From assembly GCA_948956705.1 (NCBI GenBank), contig CARCZS010000015.1:1-60700 (forward strand): a stretch of DNA of 60,700 nt, written 5' to 3'. The stretch comes from an uncultured Phocaeicola sp. (GTDB lineage: Bacteria > Bacteroidota > Bacteroidia > Bacteroidales > Bacteroidaceae). Below the pieces are notes generated by a model that was not told the DNA's origin, did not search any database, and worked only from the letters and a program-made list of their open reading frames with translations. Within the stretch, counting starts at the first letter, position 1. The number at the start of each line of letters is the position of its first letter. Position numbers and translations under genes: made by a program. Positions 1-8,857 of this stretch are shown piece after piece.

Positions 1-95
1 TACTTCTCTTAAGAAGAGTAGTATGTTTTAGTATAAGTGAACACTTGCCTTTTAGAATAGCGATGCAAGGGATGATTAAAGGAATAAAAGATTCC

Positions 96-103
96 TACTT
101 TTG
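96..103 (+). promoter_or_regulatory. possible -7 box of the capsule operon promoter
   Basis: TACTTTTG matches the Bacteroides -7 consensus TAnnTTTG exactly and lies about 85 bases before the first capsule gene. I see no good TTG (-33) element 19-21 bases upstream, so the call rests on the -7 box only. It would give a leader of roughly 80 bases, where a UpxY-type antiterminator could load. The rest of 1-187 holds an imperfect inverted repeat at 1-20 and no gene. Confidence 0.3.
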
Positions 104-187
104 GAAAGTATTTTGTAACTGCCTGATTATTAACAAATAGAATAATCGTGCAGGATTGGTGATATTTGCCTGAACTAAAGTATATCA

Positions 188-724
188 ATGGGAAATACTG
201 AATACGCACAATGGTATGTCATGCGTGATTTAAAACGGTGTAATGCTAAAAAGCCGGCATACAAACAACTGCAAGAAGCAGGAGTAAAGGTGTTTGTCCC
301 CTTGAAGTGGCAAATCATTTTGCAAAAGGGCAAAAAGGTGCGTGAGAAAGTTCCGGTCATTCAAGATTTGCTCTTTGTTTATGATTCCCGTCAGCATTTG
401 GACTCCATTGTGGAAAGAACCAAAACGCTTCAATACCGTTGGTTGCGGAATACGTTCCGGGAGCCTATGACTGTGTCTGATTTGGAAATGGACAGATTCA
501 TACAAGCCGTCAGCAGTTCCGATTCACCCAAATATTATTTGCCGGAAGAAATAACCCCTCAGATGTGCGGACATAAAATTCGGATTATAGGAGGCGCTCT
601 CAATGGATATGAGGGCTGTTTGCTTAAAATACGAGGCAGCAAGATAAAACGCTTGCTTGTCGAATTAAAGGGTTATCTCGCTGTTGGTGTGGAGGTTCTT
701 CCTGAGTATATTCAATTTGCCTGA
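188..724 (+). CDS. upxY: UpxY family transcription antiterminator (NusG paralogue)
   Basis: A 178-aa NusG-like protein at the head of a capsule operon. Residues 1-110 fit the NusG N-terminal domain (QWYVMRDLKRCN start, FVPLKWQ, then QDLLFVYDS). Residues about 125-160 fit a KOW motif (GHKIRIIGGALNGYEG). In Bacteroides, UpxY proteins bind the elongating polymerase in the 5' leader of their own locus and stop premature termination across long polysaccharide operons. Position, size and domain order agree with that role. The usual partner UpxZ, an inhibitor of other loci's UpxY proteins, is not encoded next to it; a WecA-like gene follows directly. ATG 188 is the only sensible start. Confidence 0.92.
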   Translation: MGNTEYAQWYVMRDLKRCNAKKPAYKQLQEAGVKVFVPLKWQIILQKGKKVREKVPVIQDLLFVYDSRQHLDSIVERTKTLQYRWLRNTFREPMTVSDLEMDRFIQAVSSSDSPKYYLPEEITPQMCGHKIRIIGGALNGYEGCLLKIRGSKIKRLLVELKGYLAVGVEVLPEYIQFA

Positions 725-734
725 TACGATATTT

Positions 735-1880
735 ATGACTGTTATTTCAAATGTAATGGACAATTCCAGTGCCTTTTGGGTTGTCAACTCCTTGTTTGTA
801 TTCGCCTTGAGCGTATTTTGTGCCGGCGTCTTGATTCCACAAATCTTGTTGATATCATTTCGTAAGCGTCTGTTTGATGTGCCTGATGAACGGAAGATCC
901 ATCAGGGAGTAGTACCCCGTTTAGGAGGGATAGCCTTCAAGCCGGTTGTCTTTTTCTCGGTGGCACTTGCTTTGGGACTCAATATGTTGTTGGGATACGG
1001 TCAGCTTCTTGGTAATATCGGCAGTGAAAGCCGCCCGTTGGCATTCGGCTTCTGTACCATTATGATGCTTTATCTGGTTGGTATGGCTGATGACCTGATT
1101 GGTATCCGTTACCGTGCCAAGTTCGCCATACAGATTATTTGCGGATTACTGGTCATTGCAGGCGGGCTGTGGATCAATAACCTGCACGGTTTGCTGTTTA
1201 TTCACGCTCTTCTTGAATGGATTGGATACCCCATTACCTTATTCGCCGTGGTATTTATTATCAATGCCATCAATCTGATAGATGGGATAGACGGATTGGC
1301 TTCCGGATTGTGTGGAGTGGCTATGCTTTTTTATGGATTGGTGTTTTTTATAATAGGCGAATACATTTATGCCCTGCTCGCTTTTGCGACACTTGGAGTG
1401 CTCGTCCCCTTTTTCTATTATAACGTATTTGGAGATCCTGCCAAAAAGAACAAAATATTCATGGGTGATACCGGCAGCTTGACGATTGGTATGATGACTT
1501 GCATTTTAAGTCTGAAACTGCTTAACGGGTTTCCGGTAAATCCCTCTATGCAACAGCCTAATGCTTTCTTTTTAGCCTATTCACCGCTTATCATTCCCTG
1601 TTTTGATGTGGTACGGGTTTATTTGCACCGTGTGCGAAACGGAAAGAATCCCTTTTTGCCAGATAAGAACCATATCCATCACAAAATGCTTGCCATTGGT
1701 ATGAAGCAGCGTACAGCCATGATTACCATTGTGCTTATATCCGTCTGTTTTACCCTGTGCAATATTTTGCTTTCACGTTATATAAATGTAACCTTACTTT
1801 TAGTACTGGACATCTTTATATGGACCTTGGGTAATCTATGGTTAACCCGTAGAATCCATATAGCTCATTCGAAACTATAG
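735..1880 (+). CDS. WecA/MraY-family undecaprenyl-phosphate sugar-1-phosphate transferase
   Basis: A polytopic membrane enzyme of the polyprenyl-phosphate N-acetylhexosamine-1-phosphate transferase family. It should start repeat-unit synthesis by moving a sugar-1-phosphate (typically GlcNAc or a related HexNAc) from its UDP form onto undecaprenyl phosphate at the cytoplasmic face. Family motifs are all visible: VPRLGG early, GMADDLIGIRY with the Mg-binding aspartates, NAINLIDGIDGLASG, FMGDTGSLTIG, and the HIHHKML histidine motif near the C-terminal third. Reading is open from 684, but that start would overlap upxY by 41 bases; ATG 735 (protein about 381 aa) fits the family better. The donor sugar cannot be told from sequence. 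Confidence 0.88.
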   Translation: MTVISNVMDNSSAFWVVNSLFVFALSVFCAGVLIPQILLISFRKRLFDVPDERKIHQGVVPRLGGIAFKPVVFFSVALALGLNMLLGYGQLLGNIGSESRPLAFGFCTIMMLYLVGMADDLIGIRYRAKFAIQIICGLLVIAGGLWINNLHGLLFIHALLEWIGYPITLFAVVFIINAINLIDGIDGLASGLCGVAMLFYGLVFFIIGEYIYALLAFATLGVLVPFFYYNVFGDPAKKNKIFMGDTGSLTIGMMTCILSLKLLNGFPVNPSMQQPNAFFLAYSPLIIPCFDVVRVYLHRVRNGKNPFLPDKNHIHHKMLAIGMKQRTAMITIVLISVCFTLCNILLSRYINVTLLLVLDIFIWTLGNLWLTRRIHIAHSKL

Positions 1881-1892
1881 TTTTATATCAAT

Positions 1893-2690
1893 ATGAATTT
1901 TTGCAAAAATTTAATTGGGGCAATATTACTCCTGTTTTTAGGAGCTTGCTCAACTTCAAAAGAAGTCGTTTATTTTCAAGATTTACGTCCGGGCGAAAGT
2001 GAATTGGCACTTACTGATCCGGTAGAGATTAAGATTCAGCCGAAAGACAAATTGTCTATTTTAGTCAACAGCCAGGATTTGCGCCTAACCAACCTGTTTA
2101 ACTTGCCGATTGTTTCTCAACAGATCGGCATGGAGGGCTCTTCCGGTTCTAATCGTGGTGTGTCCGGTTATACGGTAGATTCCAAAGGGAACATTGACTT
2201 TCCCGTGTTGGGAGAAATTCACATAGCCGGTATGACCCGTGAAGAGGTGGCTGCCTATATTAAGAAAGAGCTACAGTCGCATGATTTGATTAAAGACCCT
2301 GTCGTTACGGTGGAATATATGAATCTCAGCGTAGCCGTAATGGGTGAAGTGAACAATCCCGGCCGTTTTAGTATCGACAAGGATAACCTTACAATCCTGG
2401 ATGCCTTAAGCCAGGCGGGAGACCTCACTATCTACGGAAAGCGGGAAAAGGTATTGGTGTTGCGTCAAGAAGAAGGAAAACAACGGGTTTATGGAGTCAA
2501 TCTTTGCTCTGCCGAGCATCTTTACACTTCGCCTGCTTATTATCTGCAACAGAATGATGTGGTATATGTGGAGCCTAATGCTACCAAAGCCCGTCAGTCT
2601 ACCGTAAACGGGAACAATGTGCGCAGCACCTCTTTCTGGATTTCCCTGGCTTCTTTATTGACCTCCATCGCTGTACTTATCGCTAAATAA
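1893..2690 (+). CDS. wza: polysaccharide export outer-membrane lipoprotein (Wza/OPX type)
   Basis: A 265-aa outer-membrane polysaccharide export protein. The N-terminus is a lipoprotein signal with lipobox LGAC (Cys about residue 19). A polysaccharide export domain follows (VEIKIQPKDKLSILV) and then a SLBB region (VAVMGEVNNPGRFSIDK, DALSQAGDLTIYG). The extreme C-terminus is hydrophobic (FWISLASLLTSIAVLI), as is common in Bacteroidetes Wza homologues. It should form the outer-membrane channel for the capsule polymer and dock onto the Wzc protein encoded 9 bases downstream. Size and gene order are typical. Confidence 0.92.
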   Translation: MNFCKNLIGAILLLFLGACSTSKEVVYFQDLRPGESELALTDPVEIKIQPKDKLSILVNSQDLRLTNLFNLPIVSQQIGMEGSSGSNRGVSGYTVDSKGNIDFPVLGEIHIAGMTREEVAAYIKKELQSHDLIKDPVVTVEYMNLSVAVMGEVNNPGRFSIDKDNLTILDALSQAGDLTIYGKREKVLVLRQEEGKQRVYGVNLCSAEHLYTSPAYYLQQNDVVYVEPNATKARQSTVNGNNVRSTSFWISLASLLTSIAVLIAK

Positions 2691-2699
2691 AAAAGAGAA

Positions 2700-5090
2700 A
2701 TGGCTACTATTCAGAATAAATCAACAGTACAAAATACGCAGGATTTCATTACCATACAGGATTTATTTTACCTCTGTCTCAACAAATGGCACTGGTTTGC
2801 CATTTCATTGGCCTTATGTTTGGGGGTTGCGACCTTTTATCTGTTGAGAACCCCATCGGTATATGTCAGGACTGCCTCTATTTTGATTAAAGACGATTCC
2901 AAAGGGAAATCTTCTTCTACGGATATGGAGTCTTTTTCCGATTTGGGACTGTTTACGACCAACACCAATGTCTATAACGAGATGGGAACTTTGAAGTCTC
3001 CCGACATCATGCGTGAAGTGGTGTCTCGATTGCATTTGGAAATGAATTATCAGACAGACGGACGTTTTCATAAACAGACTGTGTATGGAAACCAACTTCC
3101 TGTCCAGGTGGTGATTCCTAATCTTTCCGAGAATGAATCCGCAACTTTCGAACTGCATCTGGCAAAGGATGGTGCAGTGGAATTATCCTCTTTTACACGG
3201 AATGGAACAGAAATAGAAAATGATGGTTTTGTGAAAGGCAATTTGAATGACAGTATTCAAAGCCCCCTAGGCCCTATTGTCGTTATTCCATCGGCTGCCT
3301 ATTCAGATAAAACGGTAAGCACAATTTATGTAACCCGCCAGTCTTTGTCTGCGGCATCAGCTGGCTGTTCTGCTCGCTTGAATATATCCCAGAACGATGA
3401 GAAGTCCAATATCATCACGTTGTCTTTCCAGGATGTGTCCACCCAACGGGCGGAAGATGTGCTCAATACCCTTATATCCGTTTACAATGAGAACTGGGTA
3501 AGGGACAAGAATCAGATAGCGGTTAGTACATCCATGTTCATCAATGAGCGTTTGGGTGTGATTGAGGGTGAGCTTGGCAATGTGGATGATGATATATCTT
3601 CTTTCAAAAGTGAGCATTTGCTGCCGGATGTACAGGCGGCGGCAAATATGTATATGACTCAAGCCAATGAAGCCAATGCTGCAATTCGTGAATTGAACAA
3701 CCAGGCATATATGGCCCGATACATAAAGAACTATTTGACCAATGAAAACAATAAACATCAGTTACTCCCTGCCAATTCCGGCATTGAAAATGCAAGCCTT
3801 GCCACACAACTGAATGAATATAATACCAAGTTATTGGAGCGCAATAGCTTGGTGTCTCACAGTAGTGTCAAGAACCCCTTAGTCAGGGAAATGGACAAGT
3901 CGTTGGATGATATGCGAAGCGCTTTGATCACTTCCATTGACAACCAAATGGTAGCTTTGCGTGCACAAATCAGAAGTTTGGAGGCCATTGGGGGACAGGC
4001 AACCTCGCAGATTGCCTCCAACCCGAAGCAGTCCAAATACCTGCTTAGCGTGGAACGCCAACAAAAGGTGAAGGAGTCACTTTACCTATATCTGTTACAA
4101 AAACGTGAGGAGAACGAGCTTTCTCAGGCATTTACGGCCTACAATACCCGTATTATAACAAAGCCTGGAGGAAGCATGATTCCTACCGCTCCCGTAAAGA
4201 AGAACATTTTCCTGGTGGCTTTTGCCTTGGGTATATTGATACCGGTAGTCATTGTGTTCATGCGTGAAAACATGAATACCCGTGTTCGTGGAAGAAAAGA
4301 CCTAGAAGGCTTGAGCGTTCCTTTTATCGGAGAGATTCCTTTGTCTATACGTGGTAAGAAAAGAGTAAAATCACATGAGGCACATACCATTGTGGTTAAA
4401 GAAGGAAACCGTGACATCATGAATGAGGCTTTTCGTGTCTTGCGTACCAATCTGGAGTTCATGATTGGCAAAGACCAATCCTCTAATGTGATTGTAGTCA
4501 CCTCGTTCAATCCGGGAAGTGGAAAATCGTTTTTGACCATGAACATAGCCATGAGTCTTGCCATCAAAAATAAAAAAGTATTGGTTATCGACGGCGACCT
4601 TCGCCACGCCTCTGCCTCAGCCTATATCCATTCGCCGGAGGTTGGTCTGAGCAATTATTTAGGAGGACAGGTCGACAAACTTTCGGATATAATTGTTACG
4701 GACAAGCAACACCCTTCATTCAGTTTTATCCCCGTCGGCACCATTCCCCCCAACCCGACCGAACTGTTGTTCGACGACCGTCTACAGGACGCAATCCATA
4801 CTTTAAAGCAGCAATATGATGTTGTATTGATAGACTGCCCACCGGTTGAATTGGTGGCCGATACTCAAATCATAGAGAAACTGGCCGACCGTACCGTTTT
4901 TGTGGTACGTGCAGGCTTGCTGGAGCGTAGCATGCTTCCGGAGTTGGAAAACATCTATCGAGAGAAGAAATACAAGAATATGTCTGTAATCCTCAATGGG
5001 ACAGAAGGAGCCGGCGGAAGATACGGTTATCGGTATGGCTACCGATACGGTTATGGAAGCGGTTCTTATTACGGCAGTAGCTCCAAGTAA
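2700..5090 (+). CDS. wzc: polysaccharide co-polymerase / BY-kinase (Wzc type)
   Basis: A 796-aa inner-membrane bacterial tyrosine kinase. The N-terminal Wzz domain carries TM1 at about residues 34-52. A long periplasmic coiled region follows, then TM2 around 500-520 (NIFLVAFALGILIPVV). The cytoplasmic kinase has Walker A NPGSGKSF near 605, Walker A' VLVIDGDLRH near 628 and Walker B VVLIDCPP near 706. The tail is a tyrosine cluster (GGRYGYRYGYRYGYGSG), the expected autophosphorylation site. It should set chain length and couple Wzy polymerisation to export through the lipoprotein before it; the PHP phosphatase after it is the expected antagonist. Confidence 0.95.
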   Translation: MATIQNKSTVQNTQDFITIQDLFYLCLNKWHWFAISLALCLGVATFYLLRTPSVYVRTASILIKDDSKGKSSSTDMESFSDLGLFTTNTNVYNEMGTLKSPDIMREVVSRLHLEMNYQTDGRFHKQTVYGNQLPVQVVIPNLSENESATFELHLAKDGAVELSSFTRNGTEIENDGFVKGNLNDSIQSPLGPIVVIPSAAYSDKTVSTIYVTRQSLSAASAGCSARLNISQNDEKSNIITLSFQDVSTQRAEDVLNTLISVYNENWVRDKNQIAVSTSMFINERLGVIEGELGNVDDDISSFKSEHLLPDVQAAANMYMTQANEANAAIRELNNQAYMARYIKNYLTNENNKHQLLPANSGIENASLATQLNEYNTKLLERNSLVSHSSVKNPLVREMDKSLDDMRSALITSIDNQMVALRAQIRSLEAIGGQATSQIASNPKQSKYLLSVERQQKVKESLYLYLLQKREENELSQAFTAYNTRIITKPGGSMIPTAPVKKNIFLVAFALGILIPVVIVFMRENMNTRVRGRKDLEGLSVPFIGEIPLSIRGKKRVKSHEAHTIVVKEGNRDIMNEAFRVLRTNLEFMIGKDQSSNVIVVTSFNPGSGKSFLTMNIAMSLAIKNKKVLVIDGDLRHASASAYIHSPEVGLSNYLGGQVDKLSDIIVTDKQHPSFSFIPVGTIPPNPTELLFDDRLQDAIHTLKQQYDVVLIDCPPVELVADTQIIEKLADRTVFVVRAGLLERSMLPELENIYREKKYKNMSVILNGTEGAGGRYGYRYGYRYGYGSGSYYGSSSK

Positions 5091-5092
5091 TC

Positions 5093-5755
5093 ATGTGGCC
5101 GTTCCGTAAAAAACAGACTTTGAAAGAAAGTGGATTTTTCCGTGGCTTCACCGACTGGCATTGCCATATCCTCCCCGATGTGGATGACGGCGTACAGACG
5201 ATGGATGAAGCTCTGCAAATTTTAGGGGAATACGAACGACTGGGAGTAAAGGAAGTATGGCTCACTCCGCACATTATGGAGGATATGCCAAATACGACCC
5301 AACATTTGAGGGCACGTTTCGTTGAATTACAAAGCGCATACCAAGGTAATATAGCATTGAATCTTGCTTCTGAGAATATGCTGGACAACCTATTTGAAGA
5401 GCGATTGAATAAGAACGACCTACTGCCTATTGGTAAAGCTGGCAAACACCTGTTGGTGGAAACAAGTTACTTCAATCCCCCGATGGACTTGCAGAATATC
5501 CTGCTCCGTATCAAAGCAAAAGGTTATTATCCTATATTAGCTCATCCGGAACGTTATCTGTATATGAACGAGAGTGATTACCAACAGTTGAAATCTATAA
5601 ATGTTCAGTTTCAGCTTAATCAATTTTCGCTTCTATGTTTGTATGGTAAAGAAGTTAAGAAAAAGGCTTTAATGCTCCAAAAGTTAAGAATGTACGACTA
5701 TACTGGTACAGATTTGCATCGATTGAATACATTGAACAGAGCAATTTGTTTATAA
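5093..5755 (+). CDS. PHP-type protein-tyrosine phosphatase (YwqE/CpsB family), short C-terminus
   Basis: A metal-dependent PHP-family phosphatase that should dephosphorylate the tyrosine tail of the adjacent Wzc kinase. Metal-ligand motifs are visible in order: DWHCHILPDVDDG near residue 22, TPHIMEDMPN, LLVETSYF, ILAHPERYLYM and YTGTDLHRL. It starts 2 bases after wzc stops, so the pair is translationally linked. At 220 aa it is some 20-40 residues shorter than I expect: it stops shortly after the last ligand motif, where homologues continue with one more helix. The catalytic set is complete, so it may still work, but the next gene is degraded and the 3' end may have been eroded. Confidence 0.88.
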   Translation: MWPFRKKQTLKESGFFRGFTDWHCHILPDVDDGVQTMDEALQILGEYERLGVKEVWLTPHIMEDMPNTTQHLRARFVELQSAYQGNIALNLASENMLDNLFEERLNKNDLLPIGKAGKHLLVETSYFNPPMDLQNILLRIKAKGYYPILAHPERYLYMNESDYQQLKSINVQFQLNQFSLLCLYGKEVKKKALMLQKLRMYDYTGTDLHRLNTLNRAICL

Positions 5756-5776
5756 ATAATTTATTGCGTAAGAAGT

Positions 5777-6094
5777 ATGAATATAAAATATGATGATCTA
5801 ACTAAATTATTTGCCATTGAGCAAGCTAAAGAAACTTCATATAGGAGTACGTTACGGCAAAGTCTTGCCTCATTCTTAAGTTTATGTGATAAAGCTGACA
5901 TCTCCGTTGATACGAAGACTGAATTGAAGTACATTTGCAATTACATAAATGATATTGTTAAGTATTTTGAAAAAGGACTTCACAGTACCGCTTTTTCAAA
6001 AATGAAAAACTTATTTGCAAGAACAAAAAATCATAAGGTATTAAACAACAGTATGCCATATTCAACCCCTTGCTGCAGGAAGTTCATTGTATAG
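5777..6094 (+). pseudogene. hypothetical protein, probably the N-terminal remnant of a broken gene
   Basis: A 105-aa reading frame with no domain I recognise. The first 85 residues look like real helical protein (DDLTKLFAIEQAKE, LKYICNYINDIVKYFEKG). The last ten residues look like frameshifted sequence. In another frame the bases near 6065-6100 read LAAGSSLYRI, which resembles the start of a RES-type domain (an 'LYR' motif after a PL-AG stretch), and further stops follow. I infer a decayed gene whose 3' part is scrambled from about 6050 to 6273. The RES assignment is weak. Confidence 0.45.
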
Positions 6095-6273
6095 AATTTG
6101 AGTGAAAGGGGATTACGAAATATAGAAGAGTTTCCTCTTTATGAAGTCCATGGATAGTCTGAATCTAAAAACATATTTTGTGCTGTCAGAAGGCTTCGAC
6201 GCACAATTCTAACATGTCCCCAAAGGATGCATTAATTTGTTTTGGAAAATGCAAATACAATAGATGACTAGCG

Positions 6274-7301
6274 ATGAATGAAAAATACCCCTTTAACACA
6301 TTAATATCGAAATATCGCATATCGGCAATGGGAATATCAATGGTTTCCATTATGCTATACCATCAAAATTGGATTACCAACGGTATTTTCTTTGAATGGG
6401 TGCGAATGTTAGGATACATAGGTGTAGAGGTGTTTTTGTTCATATCAGGCTTTGGTATTGCGCATTCGCTTGCGAAAAACTCGTTAGGACAGTATTACAA
6501 AAATAGGGTAATCAGGCTTATACCAGCTTGTATTCTGTTCGATTTATGCAAGATTGCATTGAGTTATATTCCCACGATGCCTCCTATGCAAGACTTCTTT
6601 TTGGACTTGTTTTCTCTGTCACATTGGTACATATATGCCATAGTTGTTTACTACCTGCTTGCCCCTGCTATTTACAAAATAATAGACAAACGGGGGGGAT
6701 TGCATTTTTAGCAATAATTATTGCCACATATATAACAATTTGTTTTTGGCAATATGATGCCGATGCTCCATATTTGATAAAATATGGGCGTTGGGTTGTG
6801 AAACGGTTTTCTGTGTTCGTATTTGGAATGTTCATAGCTATTAGGCTGTTGAGATTTGGAATCTACAAAGTGGTTTTATTGGGAGTATTGGCCACATTGG
6901 CCAATGTGGGCGTGTTCCACTATACAATATTAGCCAATAGTGACCCAACGAGTCATGATTTCTTCACAAAGTTGGCGATATTGCTACCGGACAGGTCAGT
7001 TATTCCCGATAACGGACGTTTCATATTGGATATGTTTAATGTGTTACTACTGATTCCGTTATTCGCTCTTATTGCCTTTCTTATGAAGAAATCTCATATA
7101 TTATTCATTATTAATCGAATAGGAAAATATTTACTTGAAATATATTTGTGCCATCAATATATATTTACAGTGATTTCAGAACATTTTGCCATGCCTCCTA
7201 TGGCGGCTTTAGCTGTGGGCATGTGCTTGTCGTTTGCTATGGCATACTTGATAGGTACAACAGCAAGCTCAATTAAAACGTTTGCCACAAGATATATTTG
7301 A
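6274..7301 (+). pseudogene. membrane acyltransferase (acyltransferase 3 type), split at a G7 run
   Basis: Two overlapping frames together make one polytopic acyltransferase of about 340 aa, probably an O-acetyltransferase that decorates the capsule repeat unit. The N-terminal part reads GISMVSIMLYHQ, then GYIGVEVFLFISGFGIAHSL (the family's G-VEVFF-lSG segment) and SLSHWYIYAIVVYYL. The frame breaks at a run of seven G (6692-6698) and ends at 6711. The rest of the protein continues in the next frame from AFLAIIIATYITICF to the stop at 7301, with GKYLLEIYLCHQYIF near the end. Eight (or five) G would restore one frame. It may be a phase-variable gene in the off state, a true pseudogene, or a sequencing error. 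Confidence 0.8.
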
Positions 7302-7315
7302 AAAATACTGCAACC

Positions 7316-8845
7316 ATGCCGAGTGAATCAACCAATAAGCGCATAGCCAAAAATACACTGCTGCTGTATGTCAGGATGCTATTGACAATGGCCATAGGAC
7401 TGTACACGTCCCGTGTGGTTCTTGCGGAATTAGGAATATCGGATTATGGCTTATACAGTGTAGTAGGCGGCATCGTAACGATGTTTACTTTCATCAATGG
7501 ATCGTTGAATGCTGGTACACAGCGTTTCTTGACATTTGAATTGGGGCGAGGCAACATTGTTCAATTAAAGAAAATATTTTCGACAGCTATTGTCATATAT
7601 ACTTTCTTGGCATTATTAATATTGTTTCTTGCCGAAACCGTAGGGTTATGGTTTCTGCTGAATAAGATGAATTTTGAGCCAGGACGACTAAATGCGGCAA
7701 TTTGGGTTTATCAATTCTCCATCATAGCCTGCATGGTAAGCATCATCCAGGTGCCGTTTATGGCGGCATTGGTAGCTCATGAGAAGTTCGACATATATGC
7801 CTATATGAGCATATATGATGCAGTGATGAAACTTGTTATTGTCTTTTTATTGACATTTGCACCATTTGACAAACTCATATTCTATGCCTCACTTATTTTA
7901 CTGGTCAACATTTCATCAGCTATTATTTACAATTGGTATTGCAGAAAACATTACGATGAATGTCGATTCGTGTGGGGGTTGGACAAGAACGTTTTCAAGC
8001 GTATGTTTTCATTTTCGGCTTGGGATGTGGTCGGTAGTTTGGCTTCAATAGGTCAATTACAAGGCGTGAACATTGTTATTAATATGTTTTGTGGAACTAT
8101 TGTCAATGCAGCATATGGAATAGCAACGACAGTCAACAACATTGTCATGGGATTTGTGAACAATTTCATGATGGCATCCAATCCACAAATAGTCAAAACT
8201 TATGCACAGAATCAACTTAAGGAAATGTTCTCGCTGGTTATAAACACGGCCAAGATGGCATCTTACTTGCTTTTGATTATCGGTATCCCCGTATTTATTG
8301 AAGTAGAGTTTTTGCTTGAGTTGTGGTTGGGCGAGTATCCGCCCTATGCGCCATTATTTTTACGCATCATTCTTATACAATCGTGGGTGCAAACTCTCGG
8401 TACTCCTACTATCCGTGCCCTCCATGCTACTGGCAATATCAAACTGATGAATATATTGGTAGGTTCATTATTATTGATGATATTACCCGTGACGTATTTT
8501 CTTTTGCGTTCGGGAGCTTCTCCTGAAATTGTGCTTTGTGTCAACATTATCCCTTGGGTAATTGCTATTCCAATCCGTCTGGTTCTACTCTACAGATATT
8601 GTAAATTCCCGATATTATCCTACATAAAGAAGGTTATTCTTTTGGGTGCAGCAATAGCTATCCTATGTTTTTTTATACCGTACATTACGCACACTTTTTT
8701 TATCAATGATGCCGGTTGGAGAGAGTTTTTAGCGGTTGGATTCGTAAGCTTTACAACGTCTGTTATCATTATTTTCACAATAGGCATACCCAAAAGCATT
8801 CGCTTACAAATCATCGGCAAGATGAGAGAGTATTTCAAATTTTAA
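7316..8845 (+). CDS. wzx: Wzx-type polysaccharide flippase
   Basis: About 509 aa with some 12-14 predicted membrane segments and the opening RIAKNTLLLYVRMLLTM and YTSRVVLAELGISDYGLYSV, typical of the MATE/PST superfamily of lipid-linked oligosaccharide flippases in Bacteroides capsule loci. It should move the finished undecaprenyl-PP repeat unit across the inner membrane for Wzy. The frame is open from a TTG at 7298 that overlaps the stop of the previous gene, but ATG 7316 is the more likely start. No defects seen. Confidence 0.92.
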   Translation: MPSESTNKRIAKNTLLLYVRMLLTMAIGLYTSRVVLAELGISDYGLYSVVGGIVTMFTFINGSLNAGTQRFLTFELGRGNIVQLKKIFSTAIVIYTFLALLILFLAETVGLWFLLNKMNFEPGRLNAAIWVYQFSIIACMVSIIQVPFMAALVAHEKFDIYAYMSIYDAVMKLVIVFLLTFAPFDKLIFYASLILLVNISSAIIYNWYCRKHYDECRFVWGLDKNVFKRMFSFSAWDVVGSLASIGQLQGVNIVINMFCGTIVNAAYGIATTVNNIVMGFVNNFMMASNPQIVKTYAQNQLKEMFSLVINTAKMASYLLLIIGIPVFIEVEFLLELWLGEYPPYAPLFLRIILIQSWVQTLGTPTIRALHATGNIKLMNILVGSLLLMILPVTYFLLRSGASPEIVLCVNIIPWVIAIPIRLVLLYRYCKFPILSYIKKVILLGAAIAILCFFIPYITHTFFINDAGWREFLAVGFVSFTTSVIIIFTIGIPKSIRLQIIGKMREYFKF

Positions 8846-8857
8846 AAGATATAAACA

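Noticed and set aside
1..20. Near-palindrome at the window start as an invertible-promoter repeat
   Set aside because: The two halves differ at two central positions of each arm and no second copy is visible in the window, so an invertible segment cannot be claimed.
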